Numbered from the stretch's first letter, positions 23,763 to 33,792 are shown. The stretch: DNA of 64,000 bases from RZYY01 sp036794825 (GCA_036794825.1 DAIRGA010000002.1:62001-126000); one strand, 5' to 3'. Notes: generated by a model from the sequence alone, not told the origin. Made by a program: numbers and translations.

Positions 23763-25565
23763 TTATTCATACATCAGCGACACTGCGACAACTCCCGGAC
23801 CAGTATTTACACCCAGAACCGGCGAGCAATCCTGCAAATAGCGGGGCTCCATACCTGTTAAACGCCGCATCTCTGTTGCATACCATTCGGCGGTTTTCAG
23901 GTTGTCGGCATGGGTGATGGCATATCCCCACAACTTTTTGGTTTCCAGTTTTTTGCTGATTGTTTTGATAGCCATTTTCATACTCGATTTTTCCGTTAAT
24001 GGCTTACCGAACAACTCTGACCTGCCCTCTTGGTTAACTGTAACAATGGGTTTTACTTTCAGCAAATTTCCGACAAAGCCCTTCACTGCGCTCACACGAC
24101 CACTTTTAACCATGTATTTCATAGTTTTGGTAGTAACCAGAATGTCCGCCTTTAAAGTCCATTCCTCAATTTTTTTAGTCAAATCCTCATGAGTCACCGG
24201 AGATTGAAGAGCCTCGGTTGCACGCATAACAATCAGCCCCAGAGCAGCTGTCAATTTCCTTGAATTTATTACAGTAATGGGTTTTTTGGTAAAACTGCTT
24301 ATCGTTTTTGCTGCTTTCCTGCTGTTGGAACAGGTGCCGCTCATGGCTTCGCTGATATGTATCCCGATTATGGAATCGTAGTGGGTGCTAAGGTAGTTAT
24401 AGGTATTGCTGAAATCCTTGAACGAGGGTTGAGCAGTGCTGGGATAAACCGGAGAGGTATTAATCAGATTATAAAAGCCCTGCGGCTTAAGCGTCAGCCG
24501 GTCAAGATAATAGGTATCCCCAACATGAACGGTAAGAGGAATTACTACGATCTGGTGCTGTTCGATGAACTCCTGAGGCAGATCGCAGGTGGAATCGGTT
24601 ACCAGCGCGATCGGATATTTCCTGTTTTCGGCAATGTTCATCTGCATCACCATGTCATCCACTTTCTGGAAGGTGATATTGCCGAATTCGCTGATCTTCG
24701 AAAACAGAATATCGGGCGTGTCGGAATGAATATGGATACGCATCTTTTTGGGAGAACCGGCAATAACTAGCGAATCACCCAAATGGTCAATTTTGCTGCG
24801 GAGGATATCGCGGTTGATGTTTTCGCCAACCAGCATGGCTTCGGTGCAGTAGCGGTAAGTAATATTTTCGTGTTCATGCACTCCTTCAAGAGCGGTGGTT
24901 TTCACTATGTTTCGGGCTCCGATAATTTTCTTCACCTCGCCATGATTAAAGAAATCAATCATACCTTCGAGAAAAACCACAAATCCTTTTGCACCTGCAT
25001 CCACTACCTTGGCTTTAGCCAGAACCTCAAGCTTTTGCGGAGTTTCCATCAACGATTGCTTGGCCTGATGATAGGACTCAGTGATCAACTGGTTGAAATT
25101 GTTGAATTTATCTTTGATCTTCTGAATATATTCTGCCCACTCCCTTATTACCGTGATCATGGTTCCTTCAACAGGGTTAGATATGGCTTCATAGGATTGC
25201 TGAACTCCCCGGTTGATGGCAGCCGCAAAACGGTTAATGTCAATTTCCGATTCATCACGAAATTCGGTGCTGAACCCGTAGAGAAACTGGGCAAAAATAA
25301 TCCCGGAATTACCTCTTGCACCCACAAGTGCCGCATCTGCAACGGCGTTAACGGTTTCGCTAAAATTTTCGGAGGGTATAATCGAATCAATTATCGAACG
25401 CACCGTGGAAACGAGGTTTGTGCCCGTATCGGCATCCTTTACCGGAAATACATTTATCTTATTAAGATGTACCTGATTATCGAATAATCGCTGCGAACCG
25501 GCCAGAAAACTATAATAGAAACGTTTTCCATCAAGTGTGCTAAAGTCAATTTCCTTATTGTTCAC
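23763..25565 (-). CDS. Fused DAK2-DegV protein (FakA-FakB-like)
   Basis: A 600-residue two-part protein. Residues about 10-210 form a DAK2/DhaL ATP-binding domain (INVFPVKDADTGTNLVSTV, AALVGARGNSGIIFAQFLYG, NPVEGTMITVIREW, VDAGAKGFVVFLEGM), followed by a FakA-like linker with GDSLVIAG and IHIHSD. Residues about 315-600 are a DegV fatty-acid-binding domain (ALVTDSTCDLP, IHISEAMSGTCSNS, TVINSRKLTAALGLIV). In Firmicutes FakA (kinase) and FakB (fatty-acid carrier) are separate proteins phosphorylating exogenous fatty acids; here they are one chain. The start is GTG at 25565; no ATG lies nearby. A TACTTTTGC -7 box (about 25605-25613, minus) lies upstream. Confidence 0.9.
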   Translation of the reverse strand: MNNKEIDFSTLDGKRFYYSFLAGSQRLFDNQVHLNKINVFPVKDADTGTNLVSTVRSIIDSIIPSENFSETVNAVADAALVGARGNSGIIFAQFLYGFSTEFRDESEIDINRFAAAINRGVQQSYEAISNPVEGTMITVIREWAEYIQKIKDKFNNFNQLITESYHQAKQSLMETPQKLEVLAKAKVVDAGAKGFVVFLEGMIDFFNHGEVKKIIGARNIVKTTALEGVHEHENITYRYCTEAMLVGENINRDILRSKIDHLGDSLVIAGSPKKMRIHIHSDTPDILFSKISEFGNITFQKVDDMVMQMNIAENRKYPIALVTDSTCDLPQEFIEQHQIVVIPLTVHVGDTYYLDRLTLKPQGFYNLINTSPVYPSTAQPSFKDFSNTYNYLSTHYDSIIGIHISEAMSGTCSNSRKAAKTISSFTKKPITVINSRKLTAALGLIVMRATEALQSPVTHEDLTKKIEEWTLKADILVTTKTMKYMVKSGRVSAVKGFVGNLLKVKPIVTVNQEGRSELFGKPLTEKSSMKMAIKTISKKLETKKLWGYAITHADNLKTAEWYATEMRRLTGMEPRYLQDCSPVLGVNTGPGVVAVSLMYE

Positions 25566-25979
25566 TTTTTAATCGTTTAGTTCGTAACTGAGGGATAAAA
25601 CAGACCGCAAAAGTAGCCGTTAGAAACCACAACTTCGCTGTAAAAATTGTTAAAACTCAAATAGACAAGGTTTTGCGCTAACAAATAGCCATGGCTTTAT
25701 TGTTGTTTCTCAATATCCATCAACATTCTGGTTGGCATGTAACATCAATTCGAATTTTTCCCGAGGATCTCCATGTAAATAATTTTTCCTGGAAGAAATC
25801 AGCATGACGCAAGCAAATACAGGTGCGATTGGATTGGAAAATGGCATTAATGAGTTAATTCTGATAATAATTATCATTGTAAAATACACGATATCAATTT
25901 GTTGGAATAAAATCTAAAATAGACTTGTACAAGTAATAGGTAAATTTTATATACTTTTGCAAATTGTAATCAATCCAAT
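25566..25979. promoter_or_regulatory. 414-base divergent promoter region
   Basis: This AT-rich stretch has no supported gene. It contains a minus-strand -7 box TACTTTTGC (about 25605-25613) for the DAK2-DegV gene and a plus-strand TACTTTTG followed by C (25952-25959) for the GT5-domain gene. TTG at 25925-25927 is a possible, rather distant, -33 element. I see no hairpin or repeat of note in between. Confidence 0.5.
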
Positions 25980-26810
25980 ATGATTTCTAAAGTAGAGAAA
26001 ACAAAAGTTCTGTATGTAATGCAGGAGATCACTCCCTACCTTAAGGATAATCCGATCAGTACAGTCGGACGTTTTTTACCCCAGGGGATCCAGGAAAACG
26101 GCAAAGAAATCAGAACTTTCATGCCCAAATTCGGCAACATTAACGAGCGGCGTAACCAACTTCATGAAGTAATAAGGCTTTCAGGGATGAACCTTATCAT
26201 TGATGATTCTGACCACCCGCTCATCATCAAAGTGGCGTCCATTCAGCAGGCAAGAATGCAGGTTTATTTCATTGATAATGAAGATTATTTTCACCGTAAA
26301 GCCATATTTCGTGACAAAAACGGAGCTTTTTTCGAAGATAATGATGAACGACTGATATTTTTTGCCCGCGGAGTTATCGAAACTGTCAGGAAACTGGGCT
26401 GGCCTCCGGATATAATTCATTGTCACGGCTGGTTTACTTCCCTTGTCCCGCTTTATATTAAAAAGGCATTTAAGGATAATCCGCTCTTTTCAAGTTCAAC
26501 GGTAATTTACTCCGTTTACGACGATGAGTTCGACGAAAAGCTAAGCCAGGATTTGATTAAAAAACTGAAATTTGACAAAATCAAGGAAGTTGATCTGAAA
26601 AATTACAGAAACCCTGATTTTGCCAAGCTTTCCAAAGCAGCTATCAAGTATTCCGATGCCATCATTTTTGGAAGCGAAAAAATAAATCCCGAACTTGAGG
26701 AGTTTGCTCGTAGCGCTGAGCGACCATTGCTGGAGTACCACAGCGATGAGACTTACATAGCAGCTTACAATGATTTTTACGACAAATTATTAAAAAACAA
26801 GAGAGATTGA
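25980..26810 (+). CDS. Stand-alone GT5 (starch synthase N-terminal) domain protein
   Basis: A 276-residue protein matching only the N-terminal Rossmann half of glycogen/starch synthases: KVLYVMQEITPYL, GRFLPQGIQENGKEIRTFMP, and DIIHCHGWFTSLVPLYIKK. Full GT5 enzymes have about 470 or more residues with a C-terminal GT-B half that binds the nucleotide sugar, which is missing here. The usual ADP-glucose-binding KxGG near the N-terminus is not evident. It is thus unlikely to be a complete synthase; such short proteins are seen in Bacteroidota beside DUF4270 and glmS genes, as here. Its stop overlaps the next start (TGATG). Confidence 0.78.
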   Translation: MISKVEKTKVLYVMQEITPYLKDNPISTVGRFLPQGIQENGKEIRTFMPKFGNINERRNQLHEVIRLSGMNLIIDDSDHPLIIKVASIQQARMQVYFIDNEDYFHRKAIFRDKNGAFFEDNDERLIFFARGVIETVRKLGWPPDIIHCHGWFTSLVPLYIKKAFKDNPLFSSSTVIYSVYDDEFDEKLSQDLIKKLKFDKIKEVDLKNYRNPDFAKLSKAAIKYSDAIIFGSEKINPELEEFARSAERPLLEYHSDETYIAAYNDFYDKLLKNKRD

Positions 26811-28195
26811 TGATTTTCAGATTCGGGTCAGGTAAATCCTCCCTTTATTATCTTCGGAAGTTTGGCCGTCAGTTGATGTTGATTGGTATGTTTGGATTGA
26901 TTGCTGCCGGATGCGAAAACGATCCTGACCGAATCGGGATCGGGCTGATGCCGGGTACCGAAAAGCTGTTCCTGATGGCAAGTGATACCACAACAGTTCA
27001 CGTTCATTCGGTATATTCGGATTCCATTAAAACCGACGAAACTACCAAAAGCATGCTGGGTAGTTATCTTGATCCGGTGTTTGGTTTGAATACCGTCAGC
27101 ATTGCTACTCAGGTAAGGCTTTCCACGGTTTCGCTCGATTTTGGCGAAAACCCCGTTCTGGATTCTATTGTACTTTCGATGAGCTATACTTTTTTTTCTT
27201 CCTCTGGTCATCTGCCTTTTTACTATTACGGGGATACAACTACGCAACAGACTATTAAAGTTTTCGAACTGGACGAATCGCTTGTTTACGACACAAGTTA
27301 TTACTCCTCTACGTCTGTTGCCCTGAAATCCTCAGAGCTGGCTAGTTTATCCACTGATTTCAGGCCACGGGATAGCATTATGGTTGATACAGTTTTAGTA
27401 AAGCCCCAGTTACGCATCAGGCTGAGCGACGAATTTGGCAACAACATCCTCAACGCTCCTGCAGAAGCAAAAGAATCAGTGCAAGGATTTCTTGATTTTA
27501 TGAAAGGGTTGTACATCCGGCCCGAACCCGTCAGCACAGGGGGAGCAATTGTATTTTTTGATCTTCTTGATGCCCAGTCGCGCCTTAACCTTTATTATAA
27601 GAATGCTGCAGGGGAGGCAAAAACCTATGTGTTTTTTATCAACACTGCCTGTGCACGCTTTATGAACTTTGACCATGATTACAGCCTTGGCAATCCGGAT
27701 ATGTACGAACAGTTGGAAGGTAATACGGCATTGGGCGCAGAGAGGCTTTATCTCCAATCCTTAGGCGGAATAGATGCCAGGATTTCATTTCCATTTATAA
27801 CCGATTGGTTCAAAGACCAGAAGATCGTTATCAATGAAGCCAAGATTGTTTTTTATAATATCGACACAGGAGCTGTTTACAAACCACCTTACGAACTCTT
27901 TTTCTTTTCTTACGGTGAAGACGGTGCGCTAGGCTTTCTTGATGATCAATATGAAGGAGCTACCTATTTCGGGGGTCAGTACGATAAGAAAAGTGGTTCC
28001 TATTATTTCCGGATTACCGAGCATTTGCAACAGGTCATACAAGGTAATAAAGAAAATACCGCCTTTTCAATGGGAATATCAGGCGCTTCTTTAAGCCCAA
28101 ACAGGGTTGTTTTTCCCGGAACCAATCCATCCGATGAGAATTTGTCGGACAAGCGAATAAAATTACAGCTCAAATACACAAAACTCCTCAATTAA
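26810..28195 (+). CDS. DUF4270 lipoprotein
   Basis: A 461-residue surface or periplasmic lipoprotein (signal ending LIAAGC, Cys about 29, then ENDPDRIGIGLMPG). The rest is the beta-rich DUF4270 domain: LGSYLDPVFGLN, SIVLSMSYTFFS, ARISFPFITDWFKDQKIVIN and KRIKLQLKYTKLLN. DUF4270 proteins are restricted to Bacteroidota and of unknown function. The ATG at 26810 overlaps the GT5 gene stop by one base, indicating translational coupling; glmS follows 11 bases downstream. The arrangement suggests a role in envelope glycan supply, by inference only. Confidence 0.85.
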   Translation: MIFRFGSGKSSLYYLRKFGRQLMLIGMFGLIAAGCENDPDRIGIGLMPGTEKLFLMASDTTTVHVHSVYSDSIKTDETTKSMLGSYLDPVFGLNTVSIATQVRLSTVSLDFGENPVLDSIVLSMSYTFFSSSGHLPFYYYGDTTTQQTIKVFELDESLVYDTSYYSSTSVALKSSELASLSTDFRPRDSIMVDTVLVKPQLRIRLSDEFGNNILNAPAEAKESVQGFLDFMKGLYIRPEPVSTGGAIVFFDLLDAQSRLNLYYKNAAGEAKTYVFFINTACARFMNFDHDYSLGNPDMYEQLEGNTALGAERLYLQSLGGIDARISFPFITDWFKDQKIVINEAKIVFYNIDTGAVYKPPYELFFFSYGEDGALGFLDDQYEGATYFGGQYDKKSGSYYFRITEHLQQVIQGNKENTAFSMGISGASLSPNRVVFPGTNPSDENLSDKRIKLQLKYTKLLN

Positions 28196-28206
28196 AACTC
28201 TGAATC

Positions 28207-30045
28207 ATGTGCGGAATCGTTGGATATATAGGCCCTCAGCAAGCTTACCCTTACCTTATTTCCGGCCTTAAACGGCTGGAATACCGTGGATACGACAGCG
28301 CCGGTGTTGCGCTTATCAACGAAGGTATTAATGTTTACAAAACCAAAGGCAAAGTAAGTGAGCTTGAAAGCTTCGTAAAAGATAAAAATATTGAGGGTAC
28401 GGTGGGCATTGCTCACACACGCTGGGCAACACACGGCGAACCCAACAACATCAATGCTCACCCGCACCTATCCAACTCCAAAAACCTGGCGTTGATCCAT
28501 AACGGCATCATCGAGAACTATCATATCCTGAAGCAGAAACTGCAGGATATTGGTATTCAATTTAATAGCGACACCGACAGTGAGGTTTTGGTTCAATTTA
28601 TCGAATACCTGCTGGAACACGAAAACATTGATTTGATAAAGGCTGTTCAACTGGCCCTCAGCCAGGTAATCGGTGCTTATGCCATCGTAATCATTTCGAG
28701 GAATAATCCGGATACAATCATTGCCGCACGTAAAAGCAGTCCACTGGTTATCGGAATAGGCGAAGGTGAGTATTTCCTTGCCTCTGATGCGTCGCCGATA
28801 GTTGAACACACACGCAAGGTGGTTTATCTTAACGACGAAGAAATAGCCGTGATAAGGTCAGGAGAAGAACTTTTGATTACCACCATTTCGGATCAGAAAA
28901 AACTACCCTTTATCGAAAAACTTGAGTTGGATCTCAACGCCCTGGAAAAGGGCGGATTTGACCATTTTATGCTAAAGGAGATTTTTGAGCAGCCTAAGTC
29001 CATACGCGACAGTATTCGCGGAAGGGTCAACGCAGAGTTGAATATCATATCAATGGCCGGTATTATTGATTTTGAGAGCCGGTTTTTGAGGGCAGAAAGA
29101 ATAATTTTTACGGCTGCCGGTACTTCATGGCATGCAGCTTTGGTTGGTGAATACCTTTTTGAGGAATTAGCAAGGATCCCGGTTGAGGTTGAGTATGCAT
29201 CGGAGTTCAGATACCGCAATCCTATCATTTCTGAAAAGGATGTGGTAATTGCCATTTCACAGTCGGGCGAAACTGCCGATACCCTGGCTGCCATGCAATT
29301 AGCGAAGCAAAAAGGAGCATTGATCTATGCCATATGCAATGTAGTAGGTTCTACTATTGCCCGTACTGCTGATGCCGGTTCCTATACACACGCTGGTCCG
29401 GAAATAGGCGTTGCCTCCACAAAGGCATTCACTTCTCAGGTAACCGTGCTGGTGCTGATGGCTTTGCTTTTGGCAAAAAAGAAGGGAACCATCTCCAATA
29501 CCCGTTTTCAGCAGTTGCTGGTCGAACTGGATCGCATCCCTGCCAAAGTGGAAGAGGCTATCGAATTCAGTGATCAAATCAAAAATTTGTCAAAGGTATT
29601 TACCTATGCCAGGAACTTTCTTTACCTGGGCAGGGGCATCAATTTCCCCGTTGCTCTTGAAGGAGCTCTGAAGTTGAAGGAGATATCCTATATTCATGCG
29701 GAGGGATATCCTGCCGCAGAGATGAAACATGGCCCTATTGCTTTGATTGACAAGAAAATGCCGGTCGTAGTAGTAGCCCCGGACTCGGAAACTTACGAAA
29801 AGGTAGTTTCCAACATCCAGGAGATAAAAGCCCGCAAAGGGAAGGTTATTGCCATTGTCACCAAAGGCGATGTCACCGTTTCATCGTTAGCCGACTATGT
29901 AATCGAAATTCCCCAGACGGATGAGTTACTTTCGCCGCTTCTTTCGGTAATCCCGCTGCAATTGCTGTCCTATTATATTGCTGTGATGCGCGATTGCGAA
30001 ATTGATCAGCCCCGCAACCTGGCAAAGTCGGTTACAGTAGAGTAA
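28207..30045 (+). CDS. glmS: Glutamine-fructose-6-phosphate aminotransferase (isomerizing)
   Basis: Makes glucosamine-6-phosphate for peptidoglycan and lipid A; 612 residues, full length. The N-terminal class II glutaminase begins MCGIVGYIG with the catalytic Cys at position 2 after Met removal, followed by RLEYRGYDSAG, HTRWATHG and HNGIIENY. Two SIS domains follow (TAAGTSWHAALVGEYLFE, ISQSGETADTLAAMQLAK, EVG-type STKAFTSQV) and the C-terminal DQPRNLAKSVTVE. It is the last gene of the GT5/DUF4270/glmS unit. No glmS ribozyme-like element is present, as expected outside Firmicutes. Confidence 0.97.
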   Translation: MCGIVGYIGPQQAYPYLISGLKRLEYRGYDSAGVALINEGINVYKTKGKVSELESFVKDKNIEGTVGIAHTRWATHGEPNNINAHPHLSNSKNLALIHNGIIENYHILKQKLQDIGIQFNSDTDSEVLVQFIEYLLEHENIDLIKAVQLALSQVIGAYAIVIISRNNPDTIIAARKSSPLVIGIGEGEYFLASDASPIVEHTRKVVYLNDEEIAVIRSGEELLITTISDQKKLPFIEKLELDLNALEKGGFDHFMLKEIFEQPKSIRDSIRGRVNAELNIISMAGIIDFESRFLRAERIIFTAAGTSWHAALVGEYLFEELARIPVEVEYASEFRYRNPIISEKDVVIAISQSGETADTLAAMQLAKQKGALIYAICNVVGSTIARTADAGSYTHAGPEIGVASTKAFTSQVTVLVLMALLLAKKKGTISNTRFQQLLVELDRIPAKVEEAIEFSDQIKNLSKVFTYARNFLYLGRGINFPVALEGALKLKEISYIHAEGYPAAEMKHGPIALIDKKMPVVVVAPDSETYEKVVSNIQEIKARKGKVIAIVTKGDVTVSSLADYVIEIPQTDELLSPLLSVIPLQLLSYYIAVMRDCEIDQPRNLAKSVTVE

Positions 30046-30185
30046 GTCTTCAGATCCCGGTATTTATTTTTCGAATTTGTACTATCAACCTGGTCTTTAT
30101 GCCTGGGCAGGTCATGTTATTGATTTTTCCGGGGATGTGAGGGAGAATTTTCCTTTTTAGTCATAGTTTCACATCCAGGAATTCC

Positions 30186-30222
30186 ATCAAAAAAAAGGAC
30201 TGCAATTAACTGCAGCCCTTTA
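30186..30222 (-). terminator. Terminator downstream of ppiD
   Basis: Hairpin AAAGGGCTGCA / TGCAGTCCTTT with a 6-base loop and one mismatch, followed on the minus strand by a run of eight Ts. It lies between the convergent glmS and ppiD genes. Confidence 0.75.
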
Positions 30223-30304
30223 ATTTGCGCTATGAAAAAGAAATTTGAACGTTGATCGCAAATCAGGATTTAGATGATATCCTGATATGAGAACGCATTA
30301 AATA

Positions 30305-32428
30305 TTAATAAAATAACAACCTGTTATCTTCTACTTTAGCCTCTTTTTCCAATGCTCTGATATAGGCATTGGCATTAACCCTCGACTCGAAGGAATTACG
30401 AAGCTGGAAAATAGCTGCAGAGAAATCAGTAAGTTCTGGCGCTGGAGTAAACCGGTCAACTTTAGCTACAAAAACAGCGTTGTATCCGGCAATAGGTGCT
30501 GAAATCTGCTGTGGTTCGAGGGTGAATATTTTGCCAATTACAGCTGGTTCGCTTCCAAATCCGGGAATATTCCTGGCCGAGAATGACAGGTTTCTTGCAG
30601 TATCCACCTTTGCACTCAATCTCGAAGCAAGGTCGCTCAGGTTGGTTGCCTTTATATCGTTGATCTTTTGGCTTAACTGCTCTCCTTTCAATCGGCTGAT
30701 AGTCAGCGGTCTTACTTGTTCTTTTACCTGTTCGAAAGGTGTGTAACCTTCTTCCCTGATTTCTTTAAGAACAGCTACTACAAATTGTTTTTCATCTTCG
30801 AAAATTGTGGAAACATCGCCGATCTTTGTGTTTTCGACAAATGCCCAGCGTACAATCTGCCTGCTGAATTCAACACCGGGAATACGGTTAGTCATGCTGG
30901 TGATGCGTTCGGCAGTTCTTTTATTCAACCCCTGGTTAACTACCGCAGTATCGAATTTTGCGAGAGTGCGGTTTTCGCTGGCAAATTTACTGGCACGTGC
31001 AAATACCTGACGATAAGTTTCACTGCTTGGCTCAACAGTACGGGTAATTTTCCCAATTTTTACTTTTGGCAGCGGAGCAGTTTTATCGGTAACCAGCAGC
31101 ACATGAATACCTAACCCGGTTTCCATGGTTCCCGGCTCATTTACCTTAAGGTTAATACCTTCTTTAAAGAAGTTGCCGAAACTTGGATTTCCATCGGTCA
31201 TCCAGCCCAGTTCACCCTTGTCTTCTTTTGCTGAAGGATAATCGGAATATTTGACTGCCAGTTGCTCGAATACTGCAGGATTCTTTTTGGCGGCAGCCAT
31301 AATGCTGTCAGCCAGTGATTTTGCCTGAGTTTCGGTGCGTTCGTTGAGTTGGAAGCCTGCAGTAGCTGTGTTGTAAGAAATCAACAATTGACTCATCTTG
31401 ATTGAGTCGGGACGTTGCTGTTTATCCAATACTTTTACGATAAAATGGGAGTCACCTTCCATGTATGGAGGCAAAACCGTACCAACAGGCGCTGCTGTAA
31501 TTGCCTGTGCAACAGTAGCCGGTAATTCTGATTCTTTCAGATAAGTGCTGTCAAATTTTGTATCGGAAACCGAATTGATGAAAGCTGCGGGGTCTTCAGT
31601 ATTTTGAAATTGTACGTAAAGCTGGTCAATCTCATTTTTTACTGCCATCCGGTCTTCGTTCGAAGGAATAATTTCGAAAAGAACATAATCGAAAGTTCTG
31701 TTTGCTTCCTGTTTGTAATTGTGTTTGAATTCGTTGTAGTAATTTCTCAGGTCATTGTCGCTAACCTTCACAAGTGAATCAGCAACATCGGCATAACGAG
31801 CTGCAACGTACATCACATCAGCGCTTTGATTTTTGGTCTGATGATCAAGTTTGGCAAATGCAACAGGGATATGATAATTTTTCAGAATCAGGTTCCTGAA
31901 TTTGGTTTTAATAATATCGTCTTTCACCATCCGCTCAAGGCTGAGATATCTCCTTTTCATATCAGGATTCTGTTGGCTGAGGTTTTGAAGGAAATTGCGG
32001 ACTGTGGCCGGATCGAAAGTTCCGGCGTTGGGATCGCGGAATGATTGCTGAACTAAACGGTTTGGGTTTTCGCCAAGGATTTCGTTTGAAAGCTCGTCTT
32101 TGGTAACGGCGAGGCCGATTTTCCCGTAAATATCTTCGAGAATTACTTCCTCAATCAATTGATTCCACACTTGCTGGCGTATCTGAAACTCTTCCTGAGC
32201 AGATATTTTTTCGGCTTGTTGCTGATCTCTGCGGTTCTGGAGTTGTTCCGAAACTCTGTCGTTAAAATTCTGAACAGGTATTTCTGTGCCGTCAATCTCA
32301 CCTATGATGGATGTTGGTCTGTTTTGCGTCGGCTGAAGAAAATCGCCAAGTACAAATGCTGCCAAAGCGATACCAATAATGACTACAAGTAGTCCTGAAT
32401 GTTTTCTGATTTGTCCTATAACTGCCAT
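30305..32428 (-). CDS. ppiD: PpiD-like peptidyl-prolyl isomerase/periplasmic chaperone
   Basis: A 707-residue inner-membrane-anchored folding factor. One N-terminal helix (about residues 12-31) is followed by a SurA-type N-terminal domain (IGEIDGTEIPVQNFNDRVSE, QVWNQLIEEVILEDIYGKIG) and a parvulin domain (about 340-450; MSQLLISYN, FEQLAVKYSDYPSAKEDKGE followed by LGWM). A further SurA/rotamase-like region follows at about 490-640. Its own promoter (-7 box 32451-32459) separates it from the upstream CNNM gene. It is the last gene of the coaX-to-ppiD envelope cluster. Confidence 0.92.
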   Translation of the reverse strand: MAVIGQIRKHSGLLVVIIGIALAAFVLGDFLQPTQNRPTSIIGEIDGTEIPVQNFNDRVSEQLQNRRDQQQAEKISAQEEFQIRQQVWNQLIEEVILEDIYGKIGLAVTKDELSNEILGENPNRLVQQSFRDPNAGTFDPATVRNFLQNLSQQNPDMKRRYLSLERMVKDDIIKTKFRNLILKNYHIPVAFAKLDHQTKNQSADVMYVAARYADVADSLVKVSDNDLRNYYNEFKHNYKQEANRTFDYVLFEIIPSNEDRMAVKNEIDQLYVQFQNTEDPAAFINSVSDTKFDSTYLKESELPATVAQAITAAPVGTVLPPYMEGDSHFIVKVLDKQQRPDSIKMSQLLISYNTATAGFQLNERTETQAKSLADSIMAAAKKNPAVFEQLAVKYSDYPSAKEDKGELGWMTDGNPSFGNFFKEGINLKVNEPGTMETGLGIHVLLVTDKTAPLPKVKIGKITRTVEPSSETYRQVFARASKFASENRTLAKFDTAVVNQGLNKRTAERITSMTNRIPGVEFSRQIVRWAFVENTKIGDVSTIFEDEKQFVVAVLKEIREEGYTPFEQVKEQVRPLTISRLKGEQLSQKINDIKATNLSDLASRLSAKVDTARNLSFSARNIPGFGSEPAVIGKIFTLEPQQISAPIAGYNAVFVAKVDRFTPAPELTDFSAAIFQLRNSFESRVNANAYIRALEKEAKVEDNRLLFY

Positions 32429-32450
32429 TTGATCGAATTTTTTGAAGGGT

Positions 32451-32459
32451 GCAAAAATA
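32451..32459 (-). promoter_or_regulatory. -7 box of the ppiD promoter
   Basis: Minus-strand TATTTTTGC about 23 bases before the ppiD ATG. No clear TTTG at the expected distance was found. Confidence 0.5.
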
Positions 32460-32508
32460 CAATAGATAATTTAACCCGGAAATTTTTTTTCCAAAAGATG
32501 GGATAAAC

Positions 32509-33792
32509 TTATTGGTCGAGGTCTTTACGAATCTTCAGATTAATTGTTCCGATACGATTGTTTGCTGCCTCAAGTATGTTGAATTCCAGATTATTAATTA
32601 AAATTTTATCATTTGAATCGGGAATACTTTGATGATAGTGAATGATTAATCCACCTAATGTTTCGTATTCTTCAGACTCAGGAAGGTTTAAATCGTAGTG
32701 TTCGTTCAGGTAATCAATTTCCAGGCGGGCCGAAAAGATGTATTCGTCATCAGTCAGCTTCTTTTCGATGAGTTGCTCCACATCAAATTCGTCGTCAATC
32801 TCTCCAAAAATCTCTTCAATTACATCTTCCATTGTCACCAATCCAGAGGTTCCTCCGAATTCGTCCACTACCAATGCAATACTTTTATTTTCCTGGATGA
32901 AAGTGGTGAGGGCGGTACTGGCAAGCATGGCCTCGGGTACAACGATAATATTGCGCATGATTGATTTTACTGAGGCCGGGTTTTTAAACAGATCAGCCGA
33001 ATGGGTGTATCCAATGATGTTATCAATCGAGCCCCGGTAAATGGGAATTTTGGAATGGCCGGAGCTAATAAAAGCGTCGCGCAATTTACTCACAGGTTCA
33101 AGTTCATCAAGGGCCAGAATCTCGGTACGAGGAACCATACACTCTCTGAGTTTGATGTTTCTGAAGTCTATAGCGTTTTGAAACATTTGAATTTCCTGAG
33201 TTACTTCCTGCATTTGGTCTAAATCCTGTGAGTATTCTTTAAGGTAATGGTCAAGGTCAATAAGACTAAAAACCAGATGGTCGCGCGAAAACTGAATCCT
33301 GACAAATCTCTTCAGCACAAATTCAGAAAAACCGATAAAAATTTGAATTACAGGGTAAAAGGTGTAGTAAAAGATGGCTATGGGAATGGCAAAAATGTAA
33401 AGAACCTGGTTTGGATTGATCCTGAAAAGTACCTTCGGAATAAATTCCGCTACAATTAAGACGATCAGGGTAGCAATGATTGTTTGGATAAGAAGTAACC
33501 AAAACTCAGTTTGTATCAGAGGAGGCAGAAGATTATGGATTGGTTCTTCGAGAACTTTTGCCATCAAAATTCCAAAAATGACCAGTACGACATTGTTTCC
33601 AAGAAGCATCGCTCCAATAAACTTGGATGGGATACGGATAAATCTCGAAAGTATTCTGGCGGCCAGACTACCGTTATTTTTATCTACTTCGATTCTAAGG
33701 CGATTTGCGCTGATAAAAGCGATCTCCATACCCGAGAAAAATGCGGATAAAAGCAGCGACAGTATTATAAAAAGGTAGTCATCAATCATCAT
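32509..33792 (-). CDS. CNNM/CorC-family membrane protein (DUF21-CBS-CorC_HlyC)
   Basis: A 427-residue membrane protein with an N-terminal DUF21 domain of about four helices (residues 5-165), including SAFFSGMEIAFISANRLRIE. Next come a CBS pair (about 200-330; MVPRTEILALDE, VDEFGGTSGLVTMEDVIEEIFGEI shortened) and a C-terminal CorC_HlyC domain. Family members are linked to magnesium/cobalt efflux or, in Bacteroidota, gliding-related GldE. The start is ATGATG overlapping the stop of the lptC-like gene, so translation is coupled. Transported ion not determinable. Confidence 0.9.
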   Translation of the reverse strand: MMIDDYLFIILSLLLSAFFSGMEIAFISANRLRIEVDKNNGSLAARILSRFIRIPSKFIGAMLLGNNVVLVIFGILMAKVLEEPIHNLLPPLIQTEFWLLLIQTIIATLIVLIVAEFIPKVLFRINPNQVLYIFAIPIAIFYYTFYPVIQIFIGFSEFVLKRFVRIQFSRDHLVFSLIDLDHYLKEYSQDLDQMQEVTQEIQMFQNAIDFRNIKLRECMVPRTEILALDELEPVSKLRDAFISSGHSKIPIYRGSIDNIIGYTHSADLFKNPASVKSIMRNIIVVPEAMLASTALTTFIQENKSIALVVDEFGGTSGLVTMEDVIEEIFGEIDDEFDVEQLIEKKLTDDEYIFSARLEIDYLNEHYDLNLPESEEYETLGGLIIHYHQSIPDSNDKILINNLEFNILEAANNRIGTINLKIRKDLDQ

